From Candidatus Heimdallarchaeota archaeon (GTDB lineage Archaea > Asgardarchaeota > Heimdallarchaeia > JABLTI01), in the NCBI GenBank assembly GCA_018238155.1, contig JABCTZ010000018.1, positions 1 through 64,000 on the forward strand: 64,000 nt of DNA, written 5' to 3'. Below the pieces are notes generated by a model. The model ran no database searches, was not told the DNA's origin, and was given only the letters and a program-made list of their open reading frames with translations. Of the stretch, positions 1-8,876 are shown in pieces; positions within the stretch are counted from its first letter, which is position 1, and every line of letters begins with the position of its first letter. Both the position numbers and the translations under genes were made by a program.

Positions 1-52
1 GTGAAAGGAAGTATTAGAGAAAATGAGAGAGTGTATTGTAAGAAAGGTTGTT
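1..52 (+). repeat. 52-bp direct repeat, copy 1
   Basis: The first 52 bases recur at 1968-2019 with a single difference (base 46 is G here, A there). The repeat begins gtgaaaggaagtattagaga. It lies about 60 bases before the peptidase-like gene at 110, and the second copy about 30 bases before the small membrane gene at 2048. Read from the first GTG it encodes a short peptide (17 codons here, 24 in the second copy). The window begins exactly at this repeat, so its true left border is not visible. Confidence 0.9.
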
Positions 53-55
53 AGT

Positions 56-85
56 CTTTACTAATCTTTTCTTTACTAATCTTTT
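56..85 (+). repeat. Two tandem 15-base units
   Basis: The unit ctttactaatctttt occurs twice back to back just after the 52-bp repeat and about 25 bases before the start codon at 110. It is a short leader repeat, probably made by replication slippage. No function is evident. Confidence 0.7.
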
Positions 86-109
86 CTTCGCAAAAGGAAT
101 GATAAGAAA

Positions 110-1285
110 ATGAAAAAAATAACCATAATTAACACATTACTAATATTTTTGGTAATAATTGGATCGTTTTTAGCAAACGTAGGTGTGATTGCTTCAATAA
201 TACCAAAAAATGTGAATAAAGACTACGATGGGGTTAAAGAAAATCAAGCAGCAGAAATTGATATAAATATATTAGATTTCAAAGCTGTGACAGAGGTTTT
301 TGATTACTTGAAGACTCAAGCAATACTTAATGAGTTTGATATTACAACAACAGTATTTTCATCTGGACTTTTATTTGAAACAGAAAATTCATTGATAGTA
401 ATAGGCCACGGATACTTTGATTCAAATGATCAATACAGAATTGCAGATTATACACAAAACCAAATTAAGCGATTTTCTGAACAAAAGCAAATAGTAGCTT
501 TACTTGGATGTTATTCAAGCACTATTAAATTAGACAATGAAATTCAACTAACTTACTTTGATAAAGTAGATCTTAAAACTGCATTACAAGATTTAGTAAA
601 TCTTCTCGATTGGACAATCAGTCATGAATTCTTACCATCGATGAACATTCAATTATTTGATCTTGACCCTGGTGGGAGTGGAAATGGGTGGAGTTTGAGT
701 AACCCTCCCCCAGCATTTAACATACAGAGAATGGCTTATTGTCCAGAAGACAATATCTATTGGAATTTACTAACATCAACTGGTGTACGATCACTCTCTA
801 CTTATTTATTGAATCATAAAATGAATGCTATCCGTTTTAATTATATAGGTGAATTTCTAGTGGAAACAAGTCCTAACTCAAATTCATATTATATAATAGA
901 TCAAAATTTACAATTTGATGCATGGATTTCCAATCCGGACGGTGTATGGGACTATCTAAATTTTGCAAATACAGAAATTAACGGAGTTTCAAAACCAGAT
1001 TTTCGTGGTAGCATAAAAGTATTTGATATCATAACTCAATTAGTGCAAGCAAATGGAATATCCTATTCTGAAGCAGCTTTCAATTTGGCATTCGTATTTA
1101 CACCGATTGGAATTGCTCTTTGTGGAGCAGCATATTTTATAATCAAATATGTATTTGCCGCTACTTTCTCATTCCTAATATTCTTAGGTTGGGTAGGTGG
1201 TGTGATAGCAGCTATAATCGGAGTAGGACTTGTAATTGCAGCCATTTATTATGGGATATCTGGTTATATTAGAAGAAATGAGTGA
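110..1285 (+). CDS. Secreted membrane-anchored protein with clan CD cysteine-peptidase signature
   Basis: This 391-aa protein has an N-terminal hydrophobic signal segment (about residues 5-30), a soluble domain facing outside, and two or three hydrophobic segments at the C-end (about 320-385) ending in a basic tail. Two beta-strand-then-catalytic-residue blocks stand out: VIGHG with His about 100, and ALLGCYSS with Cys about 134. A His followed by Gly and a Cys preceded by Ala/Gly, each after a hydrophobic strand and about 34 residues apart, is the signature of clan CD peptidases (gingipain, caspase, clostripain). The peptidase assignment is inference; no full family match was recognised. The gene overlaps the next one by 8 bases, so the two are probably co-translated. 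A weaker alternative is a non-enzymatic surface protein. Confidence 0.6.
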   Translation: MKKITIINTLLIFLVIIGSFLANVGVIASIIPKNVNKDYDGVKENQAAEIDINILDFKAVTEVFDYLKTQAILNEFDITTTVFSSGLLFETENSLIVIGHGYFDSNDQYRIADYTQNQIKRFSEQKQIVALLGCYSSTIKLDNEIQLTYFDKVDLKTALQDLVNLLDWTISHEFLPSMNIQLFDLDPGGSGNGWSLSNPPPAFNIQRMAYCPEDNIYWNLLTSTGVRSLSTYLLNHKMNAIRFNYIGEFLVETSPNSNSYYIIDQNLQFDAWISNPDGVWDYLNFANTEINGVSKPDFRGSIKVFDIITQLVQANGISYSEAAFNLAFVFTPIGIALCGAAYFIIKYVFAATFSFLIFLGWVGGVIAAIIGVGLVIAAIYYGISGYIRRNE

Positions 1286-1721
1286 AAAAACAATGACTAT
1301 GATAAATAATATGGATGAAGAACAAAATAAAACAGATACAAATAAGAAATTTGATAATTTTTTTGTCAAATACCTTTTCGGTATGTCGCTTCTTTTTTGT
1401 ATTCCGCCTTTCCTAAAATTCCGCATTGACTTTTCTACTTTGGATCCAAGATCACTTGAAGCTAACTTGTTACTATTTATAATTTCAACAATATTGATTC
1501 TTTTATCAATCTTGTTGTACATCAGTCCTTTGATTTTCCAATTGCTTAAACATAGATCTCTAACGAAAAACGATTTTAGTGCTATTGAAAATGAGGTAAG
1601 TAATCCAACAAAGAATAGTTATAAAACTAGAAGAATATTTTTATGGTTCTGTTCTATTGGCACCTTAATGGTTTTAATAGCTCAAATAACTTTCTTGATA
1701 GTCTTAATTATTATCTGCTAA
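1278..1721 (+). CDS. Small three-TM membrane protein
   Basis: This 147-aa protein has a charged N-terminus of about 25 residues and three hydrophobic segments (about 33-50, 65-95 and 120-147). The open frame reaches further upstream, but ATG 1278 is chosen because it overlaps the end of the preceding gene by 8 bases, a usual arrangement for translational coupling. It resembles the protein at 2048-2500: both have an Asn/Glu-rich start, a two-helix core, a polar loop with an (N)FS.I.NE pattern, and a last hydrophobic helix at the very C-end. The function is unknown. Its coupling to the peptidase-like gene suggests a membrane partner of that protein. A terminator follows at once. Confidence 0.7.
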   Translation: MSEKTMTMINNMDEEQNKTDTNKKFDNFFVKYLFGMSLLFCIPPFLKFRIDFSTLDPRSLEANLLLFIISTILILLSILLYISPLIFQLLKHRSLTKNDFSAIENEVSNPTKNSYKTRRIFLWFCSIGTLMVLIAQITFLIVLIIIC

Positions 1722-1724
1722 TAT

Positions 1725-1760
1725 TCTCAGATTGATAAATAATCTGAGATAATTTTTTTA
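1725..1760 (+). terminator. Hairpin plus T-run
   Basis: A perfect 9-bp stem (TCTCAGATT / AATCTGAGA, 7-base loop) is followed by taattttttt. It starts three bases after the stop codon of the small membrane gene and ends the two-gene unit. Confidence 0.75.
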
Positions 1761-1967
1761 TTTATTGATTGCTTTGAAATACTAAAGGGACAAGGTTTTA
1801 TCTACTTTATCTTCAAATGTTGAAATAGTAGTATAAGCTCACTACTTTAGGAAATTTTTTGTTGTTTATATAGCAGGTAAAAATATAGCTTTACATGGTT
1901 GTAGTCACAAGCGACAAAATCTCACAAAACTTAATATCTCTGAGAGAATACTATCAATAATACTTGT

Positions 1968-2019
1968 GTGAAAGGAAGTATTAGAGAAAATGAGAGAGTG
2001 TATTGTAAGAAAAGTTGTT
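1968..2019 (+). repeat. 52-bp direct repeat, copy 2
   Basis: This matches bases 1-52 at 51 of 52 positions. It sits just before the small membrane gene at 2048. In this copy the GTG-initiated short frame runs on for 24 codons and ends in the Shine-Dalgarno region of the gene. The conservation suggests a duplicated leader or a mobile repeat family. The preceding 200 bases (1761-1967) hold no gene that I can see. Confidence 0.9.
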
Positions 2020-2047
2020 TCATTGCTATGGGAGAGGTTTAATAGAA

Positions 2048-2500
2048 ATGACTAATGAATCTAGCAAATATAGTAATAGTTCAAATGAGCAAAATAATGA
2101 TAATGTAAGATTTGTATATTTACTAATCCTTACAATGTCAATAGTTCTACTGACAATATTAGTCATCTCTGGTTTTCTTTTACCAACAAGTAACTATAGT
2201 ACAATGAGCGTAATCACATCGAGTGGTGCATATGGTTTAGCATACTTCATTCTTGTTGGTACAGGTCTTTTATTATTGGTATTAGCCTTTTGTCTTGGAT
2301 TTCTAATTCCATTATTGACATTTTCAAGAAAACTAGAAAAAGACTCGAAGCTAAACTTCTCAATACTTAATGAGGAAAGATTAAAACCAACAACTAGAAT
2401 GGGTAAAAGTAAGAAGATGATAAGTGATTTATCCTTAATCATTGGTATATGTCTATTCATTGCTTCTCAAGTAGTTCTATTTGGTTTCATATACTATTAG
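2048..2500 (+). CDS. Small three-TM membrane protein, paralogue of the one at 1278
   Basis: This 150-aa protein has a polar Asn/Ser-rich N-terminus and three hydrophobic segments (about 21-45, 60-95 and 127-150). ATG 2048 is preferred over the earlier in-frame codon at 2015 because gggagagg lies about ten bases upstream and the protein then starts with the same kind of polar tail as its paralogue. It shares the C-terminal loop and last helix pattern with the protein at 1278-1721. The function is unknown. The peptidase-like partner gene is missing here, although the 52-bp leader is present, so this looks like a partial second copy of the upstream cassette. Confidence 0.65.
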   Translation: MTNESSKYSNSSNEQNNDNVRFVYLLILTMSIVLLTILVISGFLLPTSNYSTMSVITSSGAYGLAYFILVGTGLLLLVLAFCLGFLIPLLTFSRKLEKDSKLNFSILNEERLKPTTRMGKSKKMISDLSLIIGICLFIASQVVLFGFIYY

Positions 2501-2508
2501 AACTCTTA

Positions 2509-2544
2509 AATTGGAACTTCAAGTTCCAATTCGTTTTTATTTTT
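2509..2544 (+). terminator. 11-bp inverted repeat plus T-rich tail
   Basis: aattggaactt and its exact complement aagttccaatt are separated by one base and followed by cgtttttattttta. It lies eight bases after the stop of the small membrane gene. Confidence 0.75.
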
Positions 2545-2624
2545 ATGTAAGTGGCAAAGCTATTGTATCGTTTCATTATCTTTATTATTTGATTTCCATT
2601 CATTTCTTTGTTATGATGATTTAG

Positions 2625-3654
2625 GTATGCTTCTCTTGCTTATCGGGAAAAACAAATAGAGAAAACACTGTCATTGATGTGATTGCTCCCAGCACTCCAA
2701 CTTTCGTAGCAGGGTTTGTTGTCGAGAATGGTGGTATATATGCTCTTGTATTACAAGATAACTACCTTTATCTTGGAAGTCATTATGGTTTAGAGATTCT
2801 GAATATTAGCAATCTTGACAATATCACTAAGGTGTGGGCAGCATTACAATACAACTGGAGCTGTTAGTGCTCTTACTTTGCAAGAAGATTATGCTTACTT
2901 CGCTGCTGATAGAAATGGTTTGGTTATCGTCAATATTAGCGATCCGACTCAACCCGTAGAAGTAGGTTGTTTTAATGATGGTGGGAGTGCTTGGGACCTT
3001 GCACTTAAGGGGTCGCTTGCCTTTGTAACTGATTCTGAAACTACTTTAGAGATAATTAACATAACCAACCCTCAGAATCCAGTTAAAGTTAGCCACTTTG
3101 AGGATGAGGTATATGATGATATGCGCGGATTAAGTATCATATTAAATGGTTCATTTGCTTATCTTGGTACTTCCCACTATGGACTCTTCATACTTAATAT
3201 TGTAGATATCGCTCATCCGGTTAGAATCAGTCATTATTTCGGTGGAACAATGCCAATAAGGGATGAGGGAAATGACGAAATTGTTAGGGGTGTTTTTATA
3301 AGCGAACAGTACGTTTTCGAAGCTGCAGTTTATAATGGTTTATATATCCTCGACGTCAGTAACCCCTCTGTTCCCATCCTATTAGGACAATATACCACGA
3401 TTAATTTTCTTTATGGAGTTTTTTTGCATGAGACATATCTTTATCTGCAAGATGAAGGTGGTGGTATCTTGATTCTGAACTTAACGTTCTATAGTGGTAA
3501 TCCTCCTGGGAGCTATACAGGACTTATCTTAACTTTAATTATCGTTCCCATTGTGGGTGTTGTGATTATTCTACCGCTTTTCTTGAAGTACAAACGAAAG
3601 AAGAAAATGGAAAAGATGATCAATCTCTTTCGCACAGAGAACACTAAAAAATAA
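2625..3654 (+). pseudogene. Decayed LVIVD-repeat beta-propeller membrane protein
   Basis: The region encodes five or six LVIVD-type repeats (patterns such as GLVIVNISDPTQPVEVG and GLYILDVSNPSVPILLGQY), then a TM helix and a Lys-rich tail. LVIVD proteins form extracellular beta-propellers. Two defects are visible. The reading frame starts in the middle of a repeat (VID..AP.TP..) after a stop at 2622, with no signal peptide, so the 5' end is lost. Around 2832-2840 the frame shifts: the upstream frame reads ..NITKV and then drifts, while +1 continues GQHYNTTGAVSAL; one extra T in ggtgtgggcag explains it. The two pieces are open at 2625-2867 and 2815-3654. A sequencing error could account for the shift but not for the missing start. 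Confidence 0.7.
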
Positions 3655-4077
3655 TCGCTTTGACTTTGACCAATCTATCTAAGAATCCTTTTTTTTCTTC
3701 TTTTTCTTTGTTTTATTTTCTCTCGTCCTTCTTTTCCAGACAAATTTTATAATCGAATTATTTTCATGCGTCAAATATGATTCTTGCTAGGTATTTGCTT
3801 CTTTTCTTCCGTTCATAGCTTCACAACTATTACTGTTCCTTGGATTGATATTTTTGATATGAAGATAAAAACATAATCTTGAAAAGAAATACTCTTAGAT
3901 TGAGAGTCTAAACATATTCTTCTTTTCTTAGTTATTTTCTTTGTGAATTAATCTAGGTAAATGAAGAAAACAAAATAGATTCTTAGCTGGATTTTTCAAA
4001 GGCATTTGAAATCTAATGGTATACTACATAATCATTGACAATTGTTTTAAAATCATACTTTGCTCTCTAGTAAAAAA
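3655..4077. other. Intergenic region, nothing recognised
   Basis: About 420 AT-rich bases lie between the convergent LVIVD remnant and the first giant surface gene. No open frame with coding character, RNA gene or repeat was seen. Confidence 0.6.
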
Positions 4078-4121
4078 TGAAAAAAGTAGTTGGAAGAGGA
4101 AAAGAAGATTCTTCCTCTTTC
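4078..4121 (-). terminator. Terminator of the first giant surface gene
   Basis: On the minus strand an 8-bp stem (AAGAGGAA / TTCCTCTT) follows the stop codon at 4149 by about 30 bases and is followed by a T-rich run. Confidence 0.6.
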
Positions 4122-4148
4122 TTGATACTCGTCTTCACTTGTAAATAA

Positions 4149-7100
4149 CTATACAAGACGTCTGCGTCTTATAACTGCTACAATAAAAGTCAAAGCAATG
4201 CCAATTGTAACAATTGAAGCAGCAAAGATAATACCACCTTCTACCGTGATAGTAGTGTTCTGACCTGGAATTGTTATAGTTGTTGGTGGTGGTGTTTCAG
4301 TTATTGGTGGAAGAGTGATTTCAGGAGTGTCAGAAGCATCAGTTGGATCGGATCCGAGAGAAACTTCAACAAAATCACTGTAAGTGTCTCCATCGGTGTC
4401 AACAACATTAGGATTCGTTCCATGTGTTTGTTCCGCACTATCAGATAAACCATCTCCATCTGAATCGGCGTCATTTGGGTCGGTGAGATATCCGTCCGAG
4501 CCGGCAGTAACTTCTTCTTGATCATCTAAACCATCGTCATCCGAGTCAGCATCCAATGGGTCGGAATTGTGAGTATTGACTTCAGCACCATCTAAAAGCC
4601 CATCGTCATCCGAATCATTATCTGAAAGATCGGTCAAGTAAGTATCAACTTCTTCAACGTTAGTTAATCCATCTGAATCGGAATCAAGGTCAGCATCTGC
4701 AGTATTTGGATCCGTGAAATATCTATTTACTTCTTCGCCGTCTAGAAGACCATCGTCATCACTATCAGCATCATTTGGATCGGTAAAGCTGACAGTCGTT
4801 TCATAGTCATTACTCAAACCATCCCCATCTGCATCTACCTCAGGAATATCCGTAGAATTATTGGGATCCGTTCCGGCAACAACTTCAGCATAATCAGAAT
4901 ATGTATCATTGTCAGAATCAGTATCAGTTGGATCAGTTGAATGAGTCTTTATTTCTGCGCCATCTAAAAGCAAATCACCATCTGTATCATCATCATTTGG
5001 GTCGGTGATAAAACCATCTGCTCCTACTACTACTTCTTCACCATCCAAAATAGAATCGTCATCTGAATCGTCGTCAGTAGGATCAGTTGTGGAGGTATCA
5101 ATCTCATATGCATCAGTTAAACCATCACTATCTGTATCAGCAGCATTTGGGTCGGTGATAAAACCATCTACCCCTGCAACAACTTCCTCTCCATCGAGGA
5201 TAGTATCGCCATCGCTATCATCATCATTAGGATTTGTTCCTAAAGCATATTCAACACTGTCAGAAAGGCTATCAGTATCTGTATCTGCATCTGTAGGATC
5301 GGTAGTATATCCATCTAAGCCAAGAGTAACTTCCTCTTGGTCATCCAAACCATCGCCATCTGTATCGGCTTTAGTTGGATCAGTTGAATGAGTACTGATT
5401 TCAATATTCTCATTGAGACCATCTGAATCCGTGTCAGCACTTAATGGATTGGTCACGTAACCATCTGACCCGGCAACAACTTCTTCATCATCAGTGATAG
5501 TATCACTGTCAGAATCGGCTGCATTTGGATTTGTGCCATAAATATATTCTACTCCATCTGAAAGATTATCAGAATCGCTATCTGAATCGGTGGGATCTGT
5601 GGTATACCCATCCAAGCCGGGAGTTACTTCCTCTTGGTCATCCAAACCGTCGCCATCCGTATCGGTTTCAGTGGGATTGGTATTACTAGTGCCTACTTCA
5701 TAATCATCTGTAAGACCATCACCATCCGTGTCATTATCGTTTGGATCGGTGACATAGCCATCTGAACCGCTGGTCACTTCTTCACCATCAAGAATAGAAT
5801 CATTATCGCTGTCATCATCAGTTGGATCAGTACCATGATAAAATTCACTGTAATCAGATAGACCATCGGAATCGGTATCTGAATTGGTTGAATTGGTTAT
5901 ATACCCATCAGCACCAGATGTGTTTTCTTCTTGATCATCTAAACCGTCACCATCACTATCATCATCAATAGGATTAGTAAGACTGGTGTTTATTTCATAA
6001 CTATCGGATAAACCATCGCCATCTGAATCGGCGTCATTAGGGTCGGTAATATAGCCATCTGCACCGGCAACAACTTCCTCACCATCGAGAATTGTATCAC
6101 CATCGCTATCATCATCATTGGGATTTGTGCCAAAAACTGCTTCATCACTATCAGATAGATTATCATTATCAGAATCGCTATCATTAGGATCGGTAATGTA
6201 GCCATCAGAACCTGCAGTTACTTCTTCGAGGTCGTCAAGTCCATCATCGTCCGAGTCGGTATCATTAGGATCTGTATTGTGAGTGTTCACTTCAACATTG
6301 TCGTTGATGCCATCGCCATCTGTATCCATAAGTGTTGGATCTGTATGGCTAGTATCTATTTCGTAATCATCTGTGAGGGTGTCTCCATCTGTATCATCAC
6401 TTAATGGATTGGTCACATAGCCATCTGCTCCGGCAAGAACTTCTTCACCATCGAGAATTGTATCGCCATCGCTGTCATCATCATTAGGATCGGTATTTGC
6501 TGTGTCCTCACCTCCATCCGATAAGCCATCTGTGTCAGAATCGCTATCATTGGGATCAGTAATGTAGCCATCAGAACCGGCAGTTACTTCCTCTTGGTCA
6601 TCCAAGCCATCCCCATCCGTATCAGCACTACTCGGATCGGTATTATGGGTATTGACTTCAGCATAGTCTCCAAGACCATCGCTGTCTGTATCTGTGAGAG
6701 TTGGATCAGAGATGTATCCATCCACTCCAAGAGTCACTTCTTCGAGGTCATCTATTCCATCTGAATCCGTATCAGCTAAAAGTGGGTTCGAACCAAAGAT
6801 CTTCACTTCAGAACCATCACTCAAACCATCTGCATCTGTGTCTGGATCATGAGGGTCCGTATTGTTGTTATATTCTTCTGTATTGAACAAAGTGTCCAAA
6901 TCAGCATCATCACCACTATCATCAACTAGAGGGTTAAATGATTGTGCTATTTCATAACCATCGGGCATACCATCATTTTCTGTGTCGGTATCAGTTGGGT
7001 CAGTTCCATAATAATATATTTCATCCCAATCTTCAAGATTATCTCCATCGGAATCGGTATTTGTTGCATTTGTTCCAAAATAAAACTCTTCAGTTTGGTC

Positions 7101-8429
7101 ATCGATATAATCGCTGTCGCTGTCCATGTTCCCTGTATTGAAAGCTGAACCATGAAAATGTGACCAAGGCATTGCACCACCAGAAGACGAACCTGTTATG
7201 AGTAAGCAGAATAGTTTACCGCTTCTATCACCAACAACTACTTCTAAATCGCCATCGTTATCAAGATCTCCAATTGCAATACCAGAATAGACATCACCAT
7301 CGACGTCATAAGTCCAGAGTTTGTTTCCAGTACTGTTTATACAATGGATTTTATCATCATTTCCTCCAATGATTATTTCTTGTTTTCCATCGTTATCAAA
7401 ATCTCCTAATGATGGAGAAGAATAGACACGATTAGAAACAGTTGTAGTATAGTTCCATTCTTGATTTCCTTCATGATCAAGGCAATAGACTCTAGAATCA
7501 TATGACCCTATAATCACTTCATAAGTTCCATCCGCATCGATATCTACAACAGCGGGTGATGAAACGATTCCATTATCTGTATCATAAGTCCAAACAGTAT
7601 TTCCACTACTATTTACACAATAAACAAAAGAATCATAACAACCAACGATTATTTCCAAATGTCCATTTCCATTAAGATCTGCAAGAGCAGGTGAAGAATA
7701 AATGTTATTAGGAGTATAATATCGCCAATCCAAACCACCTGTACTGTTTAAGCAGTAAATATATCTATCTCTTGATGCAGCAATTATTTCTACATCTCCA
7801 TCATTATCAATATCACCTAATGCTGGTGTAGCATTGAAATCAAGTGGAAATACAAATGATGAATTATAATTCCATTGCAACGATCCAGTATCATCTAAAC
7901 AATAGACATTCAAATCCTTAGAACCAAAAATTATTTCCAGCTTTCCATCTCCATCAATATCTCCTACTGCTGCAGCACCATCAATATCTCCATTTGCAGA
8001 AAAATACCACAACCTTGTTCCATTGCTACTAATACAGTACAAATTATCATCTGTTGAACCAATTAAAATTTCCAATTCACCATCTTTGTCTAAATCTGCA
8101 ATTGTAGGTGCAGAATCGGATAAATATGTGGTTATAGAATCATTTGTTGCATAATTCCAAATAACTGTTCCATTTTTATCGAAACAATATAATTTTCCAT
8201 CAGCAGAACCAACAAGTATTTCTAAATCTCCATCCTTATCTAAATCTACTAAAGTAGGTGAACATTGGATATCCCCTCCTGTCGTATAATTCCAGAGAGA
8301 TGATATTCCAAGAGCATTAGTCCTAAAGTGGTCTCTCTCAGGTGGTAATCCTCCATTAACTTGTTCCGTAATAAAAAATGCTGACATTATAAGCATAAGA
8401 AAAATTGGTATTGCTTTAATATTTTTCAT
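4149..8429 (-). CDS. Giant surface protein: FG-GAP/PQQ-like propeller plus TSP3-like Ca-binding repeats
   Basis: This 1426-aa protein has a signal peptide (about 1-27), then about eight propeller blades (about 40-425). Each blade combines a D.D.DGD.E..IG calcium loop (FG-GAP/integrin-alpha type) with a LYC(L/F)...G...W.Y strand (PQQ type). From about 435 to 1375 runs an unbroken array of several dozen thrombospondin-type-3-like repeats (DTDSDGLSD..E / DGYITDPNDSDSD), expected to bind many Ca ions and form a stiff rod. A Pro/Thr linker, one TM helix (about 1398-1420) and a tail of Arg residues anchor it. The likely role is a calcium-stiffened stalk presenting a propeller for adhesion or sensing. 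A closely related copy lies just upstream at 8877-13136. The ligand is unknown. Confidence 0.9.
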   Translation of the reverse strand: MKNIKAIPIFLMLIMSAFFITEQVNGGLPPERDHFRTNALGISSLWNYTTGGDIQCSPTLVDLDKDGDLEILVGSADGKLYCFDKNGTVIWNYATNDSITTYLSDSAPTIADLDKDGELEILIGSTDDNLYCISSNGTRLWYFSANGDIDGAAAVGDIDGDGKLEIIFGSKDLNVYCLDDTGSLQWNYNSSFVFPLDFNATPALGDIDNDGDVEIIAASRDRYIYCLNSTGGLDWRYYTPNNIYSSPALADLNGNGHLEIIVGCYDSFVYCVNSSGNTVWTYDTDNGIVSSPAVVDIDADGTYEVIIGSYDSRVYCLDHEGNQEWNYTTTVSNRVYSSPSLGDFDNDGKQEIIIGGNDDKIHCINSTGNKLWTYDVDGDVYSGIAIGDLDNDGDLEVVVGDRSGKLFCLLITGSSSGGAMPWSHFHGSAFNTGNMDSDSDYIDDQTEEFYFGTNATNTDSDGDNLEDWDEIYYYGTDPTDTDTENDGMPDGYEIAQSFNPLVDDSGDDADLDTLFNTEEYNNNTDPHDPDTDADGLSDGSEVKIFGSNPLLADTDSDGIDDLEEVTLGVDGYISDPTLTDTDSDGLGDYAEVNTHNTDPSSADTDGDGLDDQEEVTAGSDGYITDPNDSDSDTDGLSDGGEDTANTDPNDDDSDGDTILDGEEVLAGADGYVTNPLSDDTDGDTLTDDYEIDTSHTDPTLMDTDGDGINDNVEVNTHNTDPNDTDSDDDGLDDLEEVTAGSDGYITDPNDSDSDNDNLSDSDEAVFGTNPNDDDSDGDTILDGEEVVAGADGYITDPNDADSDGDGLSDSYEINTSLTNPIDDDSDGDGLDDQEENTSGADGYITNSTNSDTDSDGLSDYSEFYHGTDPTDDDSDNDSILDGEEVTSGSDGYVTDPNDNDTDGDGLTDDYEVGTSNTNPTETDTDGDGLDDQEEVTPGLDGYTTDPTDSDSDSDNLSDGVEYIYGTNPNAADSDSDTITDDEEVVAGSDGYVTNPLSADTDSDGLNENIEISTHSTDPTKADTDGDGLDDQEEVTLGLDGYTTDPTDADTDTDSLSDSVEYALGTNPNDDDSDGDTILDGEEVVAGVDGFITDPNAADTDSDGLTDAYEIDTSTTDPTDDDSDDDSILDGEEVVVGADGFITDPNDDDTDGDLLLDGAEIKTHSTDPTDTDSDNDTYSDYAEVVAGTDPNNSTDIPEVDADGDGLSNDYETTVSFTDPNDADSDDDGLLDGEEVNRYFTDPNTADADLDSDSDGLTNVEEVDTYLTDLSDNDSDDDGLLDGAEVNTHNSDPLDADSDDDGLDDQEEVTAGSDGYLTDPNDADSDGDGLSDSAEQTHGTNPNVVDTDGDTYSDFVEVSLGSDPTDASDTPEITLPPITETPPPTTITIPGQNTTITVEGGIIFAASIVTIGIALTFIVAVIRRRRLV

Positions 8430-8504
8430 TTTTGAACATCCTTTGACACTTCAATTTGCTTATGTTCTTTTTTGGAATGATAATAAGAATAAATAGTAAT
8501 TTAC

Positions 8505-8530
8505 TTCCAAACTATTTAGTATTTTCCAAG
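8505..8530 (-). promoter_or_regulatory. Shared promoter-like element, copy 1
   Basis: A block of about 25 bases (core actatttagtattttccaa on the plus strand) lies about 80 bases before the start of the first giant surface gene. It is repeated almost exactly before the second at 13199. On the minus strand it reads as ggaaaatactaaatag, which resembles an archaeal BRE/TATA box. The surrounding sequence is not conserved, so selection on the element is likely. Confidence 0.55.
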
Positions 8531-8629
8531 GAAATTATTTAATAAGAAACGCTCAAAGTAATTTTGAATAATTAATAAACATCTTTTCAAAAGCAAAATA
8601 CCATCAAAGTTCTAGTGCTGAATAAAAAA

Positions 8630-8755
8630 TTATGAAAGAAGGTTCTTGTAATTGTAGGGTTCAAGTGAATGAAGTCTATAGAAGAAAATTGTCTCTAAAG
8701 TTGTTTTACCACTTCCAGAAGCACCATAAATAACTATTCGTTCAAAATTGGTCAT
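8630..8755 (-). pseudogene. N-terminal fragment of a P-loop NTPase (small-GTPase-like)
   Basis: A 41-codon frame begins MTNFERIVIYGASGSGKTTL. A hydrophobic strand followed by GxxGSGKTT is a Walker A P-loop at the very N-terminus, as in Ras/Arf/MglA-like small GTPases, which are abundant in Asgard archaea. The frame stops soon after the P-loop helix, with no switch regions and no G4 or G5 motifs. It is therefore a truncated remnant lying between the two giant paralogues. No Shine-Dalgarno sequence is present. It could instead be from an ABC-type or adenylate-kinase-like P-loop protein, since the fragment is too short to tell. Confidence 0.55.
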
Positions 8756-8810
8756 TAAACTATCACTAACTAAGCCAAAAAATACTAATTAAAAAAAGAA
8801 AAAGAATACT

Positions 8811-8849
8811 AAAAAAACAATGCAAGAGAAAAGGAGATTTCCTTTCTCT
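8811..8849 (-). terminator. Terminator of the second giant surface gene
   Basis: On the minus strand, agagaaagga and tccttttctct form a hairpin with one bulge, followed by tgcattgttttttt. It lies about 30 bases after the stop at 8877, in the same relative place as the hairpin after the first copy. Confidence 0.65.
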
Positions 8850-8876
8850 CGAAACTCTTCTTCTACTTGCGTAGAA

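Noticed and set aside
6780..6800. gggttcgaacc, resembling a tRNA T-arm; also at about 11521.
   Set aside because: It lies inside the coding repeats, no acceptor stem or anticodon arm can be built around it, and it recurs in both paralogues as protein-coding sequence.
4400..7100. Regularly spaced short repeats that could look like a CRISPR array.
   Set aside because: They are in-frame codon repeats of the calcium-binding motifs, variable in spacing and sequence, inside a continuous coding region.
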